Assembly: GCF_037963865.1 (NCBI RefSeq)
Contig: NZ_CP150170.1
Coordinates: 1,674,001 to 1,738,000 of the forward strand
Direction: 5' to 3'
Length of the DNA stretch: 64,000 nucleotides
From: Paenibacillus sp. FSL R10-2734
GTDB lineage: Bacteria > Bacillota > Bacilli > Paenibacillales > Paenibacillaceae
Shown: positions 9,035 to 16,823 of the stretch, piece after piece
How positions within the stretch are numbered: position 1 is the first letter of the stretch
How the letters are laid out: every line of letters begins with the position of its first letter
The notes under the pieces: generated by a model
The model's input: only the letters and a program-made list of their open reading frames with translations
Told to the model about the DNA's origin: nothing
Database searches by the model: none
Program-made: the position numbers and the translations under genes

Positions 9035-10456
9035 CTATTCTGAAACGTTGGGAAGCGGAAGCGCGAGACGTGCTCTTTTGACCGCTGGGGAATAAGTAGC
9101 TGAAGAGGACAGTGTAGCAAGCAGACGATCTGCTAACAATATCTGTGAGCGACCCTGTTGAGAAGCTTGATTAAGTGCCACTTCTTTAGAGATGGGCTGC
9201 TCCATGGCATTTATCAGCTGTGCTATTGCCTCATTACACCCTTCGTTATGCAATAATTCTTGTAAGATTCTGTTCTTAGTCACTGTGTAGTCTGGTAGAT
9301 GCGAGTGGAACCAACCATAAATCTCTCTCTCGCGGCCTGCACATTTCAGGACTCGCAGCAGCCGGGCAATGACGGGAGTTGGCTCGGGATGAAGCTGTGC
9401 GGTTTTGGTGTAACAAGCAATGGCTTCGGTTTCATCACCCGTCTCTTCACATAATTGACCCAGTACATAATACGTTAAGTATGAACCGAATCCAGCCTCA
9501 GTATGGTAGCCGGGAGGAGCAGCTCCGATGACAAGAGCTTGTAGCAATGCTACCTTGGCATTCGCAAAGGCACCTAATTGAAATAGCAGAACACCTTTGT
9601 TATGAGCTAAGTCTGGATAATCCGGATGAGAGCTAATCCCACGGTCACAGGCTGCCAACGCTCCAGGGAAATCTTTTAATTCTGCAAGAGAGCGAATTTC
9701 ATATTTGTGCAGCAGGTGGATGTAACTTGTATCAGGTGGAGCCTCTTCTAATGATTGTTGGATATGCTTTAGAGCAGGCTGATACTCCCCCAGACGCATA
9801 TACTCAACAGCCATATTAAAATGGTGAAAAGGATCTTTGGGATTTAACCTTAGCTGTTCTTTCAGCAGTTCGACATTTCGTTTGATTTTATCTTTCTTGA
9901 TCACTACCCCCTCTGCGTAACCATAATGATGGATGACTATGGTGGTCAAATGCATCCGTGCCTGAGGTGTGGCTGTTATGATAGCCTCAGCAATCTGTTC
10001 GTGAATGATACCGCTAAACCGGTACTTAGGGCGATTACGGAACATCCGAATAATCGGATTGACAGTGATCGTCTGTGAAGCGGGGGTTATCCCTTTATGA
10101 TTATGAATGCGTAGGAAAAATGCCTCGAACTCCATATGCTCAGCACACAGCAGTAATTCTCCCTTGCTTTCCTCACTTAATTCCTCATCTCCATCTATAA
10201 CGAGAATCCATAGTCCGTGGGCCTGCTGGAGACCTGCATTACGGGCAGCAGCAAAGTCGCCGCTCCAAAGGTGGTGAATGACTTTAGCACCGAAGCCTAA
10301 GGCGATTTGAACGGTAGCGTCGGTGGAGCCAGTATCCACTACGATGATCTCATCGACGACTCCGCGTACGCTTTTTAAACATTGGCTCAAGCTATCTCCT
10401 TCGTTCTTGACGATCATGCACAAGGAAATTAGTGGCTTTCTTCTTGGGATGTTCAT
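9035..10456 (-). CDS. GT2-TPR glycosyltransferase (SunS-like architecture)
   Basis: 473-aa paralogue of its neighbours. ISLCMIVKNEGDSLSQCL opens the GT-A domain, DTGSTD is at 41-46, GDFAAARN follows, and the metal site is IDGDEE (D88, D90) instead of DADE. RMFRNRPKYRFSGIIHEQ, HHYGYAEGVVIKKDKIKRN and a TPR array (DPFHHFNMAVEYMRLGEYQP) follow. I start it at ATG 10456, preceded by GGAGGT; the longer reading to 10504 lacks a site. The ATG overlaps the upstream stop (ATGA), indicating translational coupling. Cytoplasmic; the sugar donor and acceptor cannot be read from the sequence. Confidence 0.87.
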   Translation of the reverse strand: MNIPRRKPLISLCMIVKNEGDSLSQCLKSVRGVVDEIIVVDTGSTDATVQIALGFGAKVIHHLWSGDFAAARNAGLQQAHGLWILVIDGDEELSEESKGELLLCAEHMEFEAFFLRIHNHKGITPASQTITVNPIIRMFRNRPKYRFSGIIHEQIAEAIITATPQARMHLTTIVIHHYGYAEGVVIKKDKIKRNVELLKEQLRLNPKDPFHHFNMAVEYMRLGEYQPALKHIQQSLEEAPPDTSYIHLLHKYEIRSLAELKDFPGALAACDRGISSHPDYPDLAHNKGVLLFQLGAFANAKVALLQALVIGAAPPGYHTEAGFGSYLTYYVLGQLCEETGDETEAIACYTKTAQLHPEPTPVIARLLRVLKCAGREREIYGWFHSHLPDYTVTKNRILQELLHNEGCNEAIAQLINAMEQPISKEVALNQASQQGRSQILLADRLLATLSSSATYSPAVKRARLALPLPNVSE

Positions 10457-12495
10457 ATGGATGACCTCCCTTCGCTTTGGCGGAAGCTCCATCGTGTGTG
10501 CCAAGGTGTACGATTCAGCAAGGAAATGGATTTAACTATAGCTCTGATATCCTCCTGCAACGGGCCATGAACGTGGGCTTCATTCAAGCTTTCTAGAGCA
10601 TCTTCCATACTCAGCTTCGCCTGCTGAAGGTAACAGAGGGATAAACCGATCCTTGCGGCTTCATGCTCAGGCTCTTGTTCCAGCGCCTGCTGAAACCACT
10701 CACTGGCTTCAGAATAATGCCCCTTGTCAAAGATCATCTCACCAATATAAAAAAGCACGCTTGCATCAGCGATCTTATCGCGAACGAGTATAATAAATTC
10801 CTCTCCTGCTGCCTGCCAGTTCCCCTCTTTATATAATGCTGTGGCTAACTCAGATCGATAGGCAGGGAACAAGTCCACTAATGTATGACTAAGCTTGGGC
10901 TGATGTAGCTTTACGGATTGCCCGATGAGGTCTGAAAGGAATGAGGAATGTAAATGATCTACTTCATTTTCTATCGGACATGTTTCTTGTTGTCGTTGGC
11001 ATCTCATAATGTATTCCAGTTCGGAACGATGATTAGTTGATGTATGGGTGAGTAGGTCGTTTTTGAATTCTCCATATAGCGTCCAGTGGCAAATGGCCCA
11101 AAGGGTATACCACTGCTTTTGATGCTCAAAATCACGGTTATCTTGGGAAGCTAGTGAGGTCATCTGTTTTATAGCTGTACATGCTTCTTCCAGCTTACCG
11201 GTGATGATGAGTGAAGAGATGACCCAATTTGCTGTATCCAATTCCATTGGGAAAATGTCTCGGGATAAGCTGGTAATGGTCTCGTAAGCATTTATCTCAT
11301 ATAAGCTGTCAATGATCGCGGATCTACTGGCTGAATTAGCTGGCGGGACGAGTTGGATCAGTAAAGTGGCGATTTCCTCATCAGGTACAGCTAGGCGTTG
11401 AAAAGCAGCAGCTATCCCCCGTAAGGCTGGCGTATATAAAGAATGATGTTGAAGTGCACGATGAAAAAACCGTGCAGCATCCTCCTGGAGTTCAAGCCGC
11501 TGTGAGATGAAACCCATACGGTATAAGGGGCGAAAGGTGCTCATTCCTTGCTCACACACATATTTTCCACGAAGGATCTCATGTTCAGGAATGGATTCTG
11601 CACGTTGATAAGCTAATAAAGCACGTTCCAAAAGTCCTTGGCTTTCTAAAGATTGGCCTAACAAAAAATGCAGATCTGGGTAATCACTATAACGCTCCAG
11701 TTCAATCATCAGCAAGGGGTCAAGTGAATTCATTTTTCCTTGAGCATAATAAATTTTACAAAGATCTCTAATCATCGAAGGACGATAGGAGGCTTCTAGT
11801 GTTACATGGTGGAGGGCCTGACGAAGCAACGTCTCAGCTTCCTGAAGACGACCGTCCTGACAGCAGTTTACTGCCAAGTTATACAATTGGAAACAATCTT
11901 CCGGATGATCGGATAAAGCGAGCCGCAATAGGTGCCTATTTCGCTTGATTTTATCTTTTCGTGTCATGATTTCAGGTAAATATCCAAAGTGAACGATCTC
12001 AAGCTGGCTGTGCTCAATCGACGACAGGTTATGTTTGCTAAGGATTGAGGTATCAATTCCCTCATGAATCCTTCCACTATATTGATAACCCTGTCCATTT
12101 CGGAATAAGCGAACTGCACTGTGCTTTACCTTATCTTCAGGTCGTATTCCAACCCAATTATCAATATTTACTGTAAAAGCCTGAGCTTGTGTGTTCAGCA
12201 GGAGGCTGCGGAGTTCTGGAAGTGGGGTTTGCAAGCATTCATCGGCATCGAGGACAAGAATCCAATTCGTTGTGGCATGAGCAAGCCCTTCATTACGAGC
12301 TTCAGCGAAATCGTCTGTCCATTCCCGTTGGAAGACTCTAGCCCCGTGCGCTTTGGCAATAGCTATGGATTCATCGGTAGAACCCGTATCTATCATCACA
12401 ATTTCGTCAGCACCAGCTACGCTTGCGAGACAGTGGGGTAGGAGCTCAGCTTCATCTTTTACGATGAGGTGAACGCCAAGCGTGATATTGTTCAA
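10453..12495 (-). CDS. GT2-TPR glycosyltransferase (SunS-like architecture)
   Basis: 680 aa, the largest of the three leftward paralogues. GT-A motifs: LGVHLIVKDEAELLPHCL, MIDTGSTD (34-41), DDFAEARNEG and LDADE (82-86). Then RLFRNGQGYQYSGRIHEG, VHFGYLPEIMTRKDKIKRN and a long TPR-like helical region ending with LFYIGEMIFDKGHYSEASEW. The best start is TTG 12495, seven nt after AGGAGG; the upstream ATG at 12534 has no site. First enzyme gene after the repeat-protein genes, separated from them by a 48-bp perfect palindrome. Confidence 0.87.
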   Translation of the reverse strand: MNNITLGVHLIVKDEAELLPHCLASVAGADEIVMIDTGSTDESIAIAKAHGARVFQREWTDDFAEARNEGLAHATTNWILVLDADECLQTPLPELRSLLLNTQAQAFTVNIDNWVGIRPEDKVKHSAVRLFRNGQGYQYSGRIHEGIDTSILSKHNLSSIEHSQLEIVHFGYLPEIMTRKDKIKRNRHLLRLALSDHPEDCFQLYNLAVNCCQDGRLQEAETLLRQALHHVTLEASYRPSMIRDLCKIYYAQGKMNSLDPLLMIELERYSDYPDLHFLLGQSLESQGLLERALLAYQRAESIPEHEILRGKYVCEQGMSTFRPLYRMGFISQRLELQEDAARFFHRALQHHSLYTPALRGIAAAFQRLAVPDEEIATLLIQLVPPANSASRSAIIDSLYEINAYETITSLSRDIFPMELDTANWVISSLIITGKLEEACTAIKQMTSLASQDNRDFEHQKQWYTLWAICHWTLYGEFKNDLLTHTSTNHRSELEYIMRCQRQQETCPIENEVDHLHSSFLSDLIGQSVKLHQPKLSHTLVDLFPAYRSELATALYKEGNWQAAGEEFIILVRDKIADASVLFYIGEMIFDKGHYSEASEWFQQALEQEPEHEAARIGLSLCYLQQAKLSMEDALESLNEAHVHGPLQEDIRAIVKSISLLNRTPWHTRWSFRQSEGRSSI

Positions 12496-12557
12496 GCTAT
12501 TTCCTCCTCGGAAGGCATGATTTGTTTGCTGCACATATGTAGATTTTTAACTTTTGC

Positions 12558-12605
12558 TGGAACAAGAAAGAGTACATGGATATCCATGTACTCTTTCTTG
12601 TTCCA
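12558..12605. repeat. 48-bp perfect palindrome between the repeat-protein gene and the GT operon
   Basis: Every base of 12558-12581 pairs with 12582-12605, with GGATATCC at the centre and no loop. Neither side has a strong T-run. It could act as a terminator for the leftward repeat-protein gene, as an RNase-processing or mRNA-stability site between the structural and enzyme genes, or as a protein-binding site. Confidence 0.85.
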
Positions 12606-12625
12606 ACATATGATGGTCGTTGGGA

Positions 12626-13882
12626 TTACGTGCCTTGAGCATTGAAACTTACATTGATCGTGGATGGAGAACCTGAATTCGCGGATTGATAGGATAGACG
12701 GGTATATTTCAGGAATCTAGCTGGGACGATGACATCGACAGAACCCGCTGCTAGTGGATTATCTCCTGTAGTATCGACGAAATAGTTCGCTCCGTCAGCA
12801 CTGATTTCTACCCGTGTGTTGACTGGATTCGCTCCAGTATTATTGATGAAAAAGGAATAGGTCCCCAGTACACTCGTAGTAACTGCTGGTAACGAAGTAT
12901 AGGTATTAGCGGTTGCGATGCCTGTAGTCGATTGTTCAATGAAGCTGCGTTGTGAAATAGAGGTCACACTACTTAATGTACCAGCAGTAATGGTAGCTCC
13001 GAGCACACTAGTAATGGTGCCGTTGAGAATGTTGGTAACCGTACCTGCGGAAGAAAGAGTACCTGCCGTGATTGTGGCTCCAAGCACGCTAGTAATGGTC
13101 CCATTTAGGATGTTAGTAATGGTTCCTGCGGAGGACAAAGTACCCGCAGTGATCGTAGCGCCAAGCACGCTAGTAATGGTCCCGTTTAGGATGTTAGTGA
13201 TGGTTCCTGCGGAGGACAAAGTACCCGCAGTGATCGTAGCGCCGAGCACGCTAGTAATGGTGCCCTCAAGGATGTTGGTAACTGTTCCTGCGGAGGACAA
13301 AGTACCTGCCGTAATCGTAGCTCCGAGCACACTAGTAATGGTCCCGTTAAGGATATTGGTAACTGTTCCTGCAGAGGACAAAGTACCTGCAGTGATTGTA
13401 GCGCCGAGCACGCTAGTAATGGTCCCGTTAAGGATATTGGTAATGGTTCCTGCAGAGGACAAAGTACCTGCGGTGATTGTAGCGCCAAGCACGCTAGTAA
13501 TGGTGCCCTCAAGGATGTTGGTAATGGTTCCTGCGGAGGACAAAGTACCTGCAGTGATTGTAGCGCCAAGCACGCTAGTAATGGTCCCGTTAAGGATATT
13601 GGTAACTGTTCCTGCAGAGGACAAAGTACCCGCAGTGATCGTAGCGCCAAGCACGCTAGTAATGGTCCCGTTAAGGATATTGGTAACTGTTCCTGCAGAG
13701 GACAAAGTACCTGCAGTGATTGTAGCGCCAAGCACGCTGGAAATGGTTCCATCTAGGATAATCGTCGTTAGATTTCCGCTTGGATCTGTAGTGAGCGGAT
13801 GATCAATCAGCGAAGAATCCCGGCCGAATATAAGCGTACGTAGATTATCAGGATTAGCTTGAAAAGAGCTATAGTTAGGCAA
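12626..13882 (-). CDS. Tandem-repeat DUF6385-type surface protein (candidate glycosylation substrate)
   Basis: 418 aa, no signal peptide. N-terminus MPNYSSFQANPDNL and a SGNL segment. Ten near-identical 27-residue repeats (about residues 42-311) each contain SVLGATITAGTLSS and an N/E/D-G-T triplet (seven NGT, two EGT, one DGT). The C-terminal domain (about 312-418) contains NPVNTRVEIS and VIVPARFLKYTRLS and resembles DUF6385-type domains of Bacillota; the same pattern is in the gene upstream. The repeat is about half Thr/Ser/Ala/Gly and may form a beta-solenoid or fibre. Expression as a spore or cell-surface filament, glycosylated by the adjacent GTs, is inference. Function unknown. Confidence 0.8.
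   Translation of the reverse strand: MPNYSSFQANPDNLRTLIFGRDSSLIDHPLTTDPSGNLTTIILDGTISSVLGATITAGTLSSAGTVTNILNGTITSVLGATITAGTLSSAGTVTNILNGTITSVLGATITAGTLSSAGTITNILEGTITSVLGATITAGTLSSAGTITNILNGTITSVLGATITAGTLSSAGTVTNILNGTITSVLGATITAGTLSSAGTVTNILEGTITSVLGATITAGTLSSAGTITNILNGTITSVLGATITAGTLSSAGTITNILNGTITSVLGATITAGTLSSAGTVTNILNGTITSVLGATITAGTLSSVTSISQRSFIEQSTTGIATANTYTSLPAVTTSVLGTYSFFINNTGANPVNTRVEISADGANYFVDTTGDNPLAAGSVDVIVPARFLKYTRLSYQSANSGSPSTINVSFNAQGT
12950..13759 (-). repeat. Ten tandem copies of an 81-bp coding repeat
   Basis: Ten 81-bp units encode the 27-residue repeat. Copies differ mainly at synonymous positions and at two amino-acid sites (Val/Ile in GT[V/I]TN and Asn/Glu/Asp before Gly-Thr). 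The array also keeps a long open reading frame on the opposite strand, which is an artefact. Confidence 0.95.
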
Positions 13883-13910
13883 AGTTCCTCGTCCCTTCCT
13901 TATAAAATGA

Positions 13911-14378
13911 TCAAGTTATACCTATAGACTGGGCTTGGACGTATACATCAATCTTGCCTAAACCCGTTGAATCTAGCGTGGAGGCGGAGAGCCGAGTCCA
14001 TTTTAAGAATCGATTCGGCACTAGCACTCTCATTTCTTTTGAAGCAACAATCTCTTCTGAATCTATAAAAGAATCTAGACTGTTCGGACTGATCTCCAGA
14101 CGGACATTAACAGGGCGATCTCCATGATTCTTAACTGCATATGAGATCATCGTTTTAGTTCCGCTTTTTTGCCATGGCAGAGGTGTACTGGAGCTGGACA
14201 CGGGTATCCCAATAAATTGTTGTTCCGAAAATAAGGGGCTGATACAGACTTTACGTCTATGTCTCTGACCATTTGGCGGCGAAAGAGGTAATGGACTTCG
14301 AGAATAATTTCCCCGCTTTTTTTTTTTTTTTATTTTGCTGCGCTTTTTAAGCTCCAGGCCGTTATGGATTTCATTCAC
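13911..14378 (-). CDS. Short DUF6385-type protein with poly-lysine N-terminus; start uncertain
   Basis: 155 aa as read from GTG 14378. The C-terminal ~90 residues (ISYAVKNHGDRPVNVRLEIS, VLVPNRFLKWTRLS) are homologous to the C-terminal domain of the repeat protein, 28 bp downstream. The N-terminus is very basic (KKRSKIKKKKKR), encoded across a run of 15 A. Start is problematic: AGGAGGTGAATG lies right at the start, with the GTG inside the Shine-Dalgarno and the ATG (14374) in another frame that stops before the A-run. The gene may be frameshifted, phase-variable, or use a non-standard start. It probably shares a transcript with the repeat protein. Confidence 0.6.
   Translation of the reverse strand: MNEIHNGLELKKRSKIKKKKKRGNYSRSPLPLSPPNGQRHRRKVCISPLFSEQQFIGIPVSSSSTPLPWQKSGTKTMISYAVKNHGDRPVNVRLEISPNSLDSFIDSEEIVASKEMRVLVPNRFLKWTRLSASTLDSTGLGKIDVYVQAQSIGIT
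14317..14331 (-). repeat. Homopolymer of 15 A/T inside a coding region
   Basis: Fifteen T on the + strand (15 A in the coding sense) lie near codons 16-21 of the short DUF6385-type gene. Tracts of this length slip readily in replication and in sequencing. Confidence 0.9.
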
Positions 14379-14408
14379 CTCCTACGGGTTTTCTGGAACT
14401 CTATCCAT

Positions 14409-14435
14409 AAAAAGACCCAAACCGTCGTTTGAGTC
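14409..14435 (-). terminator. Terminator-like hairpin upstream of the leftward DUF6385-type genes
   Basis: On the minus strand gactcaaac pairs with gtttgggtc around GACG and is followed by TTTTT. It lies 31 bp before the start of the gene at 14378, where a terminator would act as an attenuator or stop upstream transcription. Confidence 0.55.
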
Positions 14436-14576
14436 CTGATCCTAAATAAAACCGCAGTCTAATAAGCCGCGAACTGATAGGGACAATCCTTAGCCATTCG
14501 AATGGTGTGATATTAATATATGGTGGGAATTAGAGGATGATTGGGCTGGAAAAGCAAAAATACGCACATTCCCACA

Positions 14577-14603
14577 ACCTGTTATTGAGAGCGGCATAAA
14601 ATA
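14577..14603 (+). promoter_or_regulatory. Sigma-K-like promoter of the paired small proteins
   Basis: AC at 14577-14578, a 16-nt spacer and CATAAAATA at 14595-14603 fit the sigma-K pattern AC-N16/17-CATANNNTA exactly. Transcription would begin near 14611, 24 nt before the ATG, which has a GGGGAGGA ribosome-binding site. This suggests late mother-cell expression. Confidence 0.5.
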
Positions 14604-14634
14604 AGAATAAGTTTTAGTACGGGGAGGATATCTC

Positions 14635-15171
14635 ATGCCGAACGATTCAGTGTTCAATCAGAGTAGTCAGCCGCTTTTTACAGAACAAGTCAACACGTAC
14701 ATTGCACCTGGTATAGATTCAGCTCCAGAGGGGGGGGCAGCTAAGGCGGGTCTATTGTTTGGAATCCCTTTTACTTCTACGGTAACGACCGCTGCACCGT
14801 TAGTTATTCAGATAATTAATCCGCTAGGTAGTGGACGTACTCTGTATGTATCCCGTGTTACTGCCAGCTCAGCGGCTGCTGCTGTTACTTTATCCCTACT
14901 TCGGAACGCTACGGTCACCGGGACTACCGTTACACCGATTAATTATAATTTTGGAAGTGCGTTAACCAGTGTGATGACTGCTAGAACCTCGACTACTGCC
15001 CCTACAGGAAGTCCAGCCACGCTAGTATCTTTATTGCTGACAGTCGGTCCGGTCATTGTTGATTTTACTGGACAGATTGTTGTTCCTCCCGGAAATTCCA
15101 TAACTACATCTATAACGATTGCATCAGGGTCTTCAGCGGCGACAACATCTATCAGCTGGTGGGAATATTAG
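14635..15171 (+). CDS. Small beta-rich protein of unknown function, copy 1
   Basis: 178 aa, no signal peptide, rich in Thr, Ser, Ala and Val, with alternating hydrophobic and small residues that suggest a beta-sandwich. N-terminus MPNDSVFNQSSQPLF, C-terminus ISWWEY. Conserved with the next gene: QPL[F/Y]...VNT, NPLGSGRT[L/V]Y[V/I]SR, NFGSALTSVMT and VDFTGQI[V]VPPGNSI. I do not recognise a named family. The sigma-K-like promoter and the neighbouring DUF6385-type proteins suggest a spore-surface or exosporium component, but this is inference. A phage-fibre origin is less likely since no phage genes are nearby. Confidence 0.75.
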   Translation: MPNDSVFNQSSQPLFTEQVNTYIAPGIDSAPEGGAAKAGLLFGIPFTSTVTTAAPLVIQIINPLGSGRTLYVSRVTASSAAAAVTLSLLRNATVTGTTVTPINYNFGSALTSVMTARTSTTAPTGSPATLVSLLLTVGPVIVDFTGQIVVPPGNSITTSITIASGSSAATTSISWWEY

Positions 15172-15189
15172 AAACCGGAGGGGATAAAT

Positions 15190-15771
15190 ATGCCTAATCA
15201 ATTTGTGTTTAACGACAACGAGCAACCTCTTTATGTGGATATGGTGAATACCTTCCAATCTCCGGATATCAGTGCGCCACCTGAAATAAGCGCTTCGAAG
15301 GCTGCGGTCTTATACTCTACCAACGCATCCGCATCAAGTTTGGTTGTACTTAGTCTAATCTCCGCAATTATTTCAATCCGAATTAGTAATGCTGTGGGCA
15401 GCGGCAAAACAGTGTATATCTCACGTATAAACGGCAGTATCGGTGGTTCGTCTTTGCTATCAGCAATGTCGGGCAGCTTTACGATTGTAAAAGGAGGGAC
15501 GGTAACTTCCCCGACAACCTTAACGCCAACGAATAATAATTTGGGGAGTGCGGCTACGAGTGCGATGACCGTTCAATCCTCCGCAGCAGCAATTAGCGGG
15601 GGAACGACGCTTTCTAATTATCAATTAGCACCGGGAGCATTCACACAGAACTTTACGGGCAGCATCATTGTCCCGCCTGGGACTGCTATTTGTGCTAACG
15701 TAACATCATCCAGCTCCGCCATAGGTCTAACGATTACCTCAGCGCTGAGTTTTCTTTGGTGGGAACAATAG
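15190..15771 (+). CDS. Small beta-rich protein of unknown function, copy 2
   Basis: 193-aa paralogue of the preceding gene, 18 bp downstream with GGAGGGG before the ATG. The same blocks are in the same order: MPNQFVFNDNEQPLY, NAVGSGKTVYISR, NNLGSAATSAMT, NFTGSIIVPPGTAI and the C-terminal LWWEQ. The middle is more divergent and Ser/Thr-rich. The tandem duplication and common WWE end suggest two subunits of one assembly. No enzymatic motif is seen. Confidence 0.75.
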   Translation: MPNQFVFNDNEQPLYVDMVNTFQSPDISAPPEISASKAAVLYSTNASASSLVVLSLISAIISIRISNAVGSGKTVYISRINGSIGGSSLLSAMSGSFTIVKGGTVTSPTTLTPTNNNLGSAATSAMTVQSSAAAISGGTTLSNYQLAPGAFTQNFTGSIIVPPGTAICANVTSSSSAIGLTITSALSFLWWEQ

Positions 15772-15922
15772 AATACATTCTTCGAACCTATAGCCGTGCT
15801 GAACCTTGACATCATTTGGGTTAAGGTTTTACATAAAAGGATGGAATGTATAGAAAATAAAGGGGATTGGCATTATACAATAAAGTTACAAGTCAGATTG
15901 GAATGTGAAAAGAGGGACAATT

Positions 15923-16588
15923 ATGGAAAGTTGTTTATTTATTCATGGCTTTACCGGAGGTGAGCATGAAATCTCTCCCTTGTCCCAGTTTATGGAGCAG
16001 CATAATTACCGTTCCAGAACGTTTACCCTGAAAGGGCATGGGGGGAGCAGGAATGATTTACTGCATTCGGATAGACATGATTGGCAGCAGAGTGCTGAAG
16101 ATGAATTGACAGAGCTGTTAAAGACGGATGAAGGCGTTCATCTGATCGGCTTTTCAACCGGTGCTCTTATTGCTTCTCATCTTTCTGTACGGTATAAACC
16201 CTGGATCAAATCTCTTACTTTATTGTCTACTCCCGTATTTCCACTGAATCCTGTGGAGATTCTCAAGACGCTTGCGAGCATTTCTATGTTAAAAGCTTAT
16301 ATTAGTAAATTCACTTCAACGCCTCCAAAAGCGACGAGAGAGTTTCAACGACTGGTCCGGGAGAGCTTTTCAATCTATCCGCATATTGAGACTCCGACCC
16401 TGATCGTGCAGGGTAAGCGAGATCATCTGGTAAAGACTAGAAGTGCTGACTACCTCCAGCATACGATCCCTACGACCCAAAAACAGGTGCTAATGGTAGA
16501 TAACAGTGGTCATATGGTCTGTCATTGTGAGGATAAGGACCGGATCATGAATGAAGTATTGCATTTTATTCAGAGTGTAGGAAGCTGA
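15923..16588 (+). CDS. Alpha/beta-hydrolase, carboxylesterase (Est30-like)
   Basis: 221-aa cytoplasmic esterase of the Est30/monoacylglycerol-lipase type. The opening FIHGFTGG forms the oxyanion loop, GFSTG is the nucleophile elbow (Ser), QGKRDHLV carries the acid and SGHMV the His. ATG 15923 has an AAGAGGG site; the in-frame GTG at 15905 overlaps that site. It would hydrolyse short-chain carboxyl esters; the natural substrate is unknown. It ends at a terminator ahead of the starch locus. Confidence 0.85.
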   Translation: MESCLFIHGFTGGEHEISPLSQFMEQHNYRSRTFTLKGHGGSRNDLLHSDRHDWQQSAEDELTELLKTDEGVHLIGFSTGALIASHLSVRYKPWIKSLTLLSTPVFPLNPVEILKTLASISMLKAYISKFTSTPPKATREFQRLVRESFSIYPHIETPTLIVQGKRDHLVKTRSADYLQHTIPTTQKQVLMVDNSGHMVCHCEDKDRIMNEVLHFIQSVGS

Positions 16589-16613
16589 GCATAAAAGGTG
16601 AATAATCAACCCC

Positions 16614-16643
16614 AAAGAGCCCCAATTATGGAGGCTCTTTTTG
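16614..16643 (+). terminator. Rho-independent terminator after the esterase
   Basis: aaagagcc (16614-16621) pairs with ggctcttt (16633-16640) and is followed by T residues. Confidence 0.85.
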
Positions 16644-16667
16644 TTATAAAGTTAAATTTTTTAATGC

Positions 16668-16697
16668 TTGACAACGCATTCATAATCATGGTAATTT
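16668..16697 (+). promoter_or_regulatory. Sigma-A-type promoter of igtY
   Basis: TTGACA at 16668-16673 matches the -35 consensus exactly. The best -10 (TAATTT at 16692-16697, 18-nt spacing) is poor, as expected for a regulated promoter. The operator palindrome starts 7 bp downstream. Confidence 0.55.
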
Positions 16698-16703
16698 TTA
16701 GTT

Positions 16704-16719
16704 GGGAAACCGGTTTCCC
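16704..16719. promoter_or_regulatory. Perfect 16-bp palindromic operator (LacI-family type) at the igtY promoter
   Basis: gggaaacc joined to its exact inverse ggtttccc, with a central C-G step as in LacI/GalR-family operators. It sits over the expected transcription start of igtY. The LacI-type regulator at 23889-24920 is the obvious candidate to bind it; CcpA is an alternative. Confidence 0.6.
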
Positions 16720-16823
16720 TAAAATTTATTTGATTTTGTGGTAAATACATCACTGGGCGAGCTTGGAGGAAGTTAGTTTTAGAGTGTATGAATACGCTTT
16801 AATAAGAGAGGGAGATGCACGCA

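Noticed and set aside
12918..13802. Long + strand reading frame opposite the 10-repeat protein
   Set aside because: It is open only because an 81-bp repeat lacking stops in that frame is copied ten times; it has no ribosome-binding site and the opposite frame has a clear domain.
14635..15771. Phage tail-fibre remnant
   Set aside because: The beta-rich composition is similar, but no phage genes are near and the sigma-K-like promoter favours a sporulation role.
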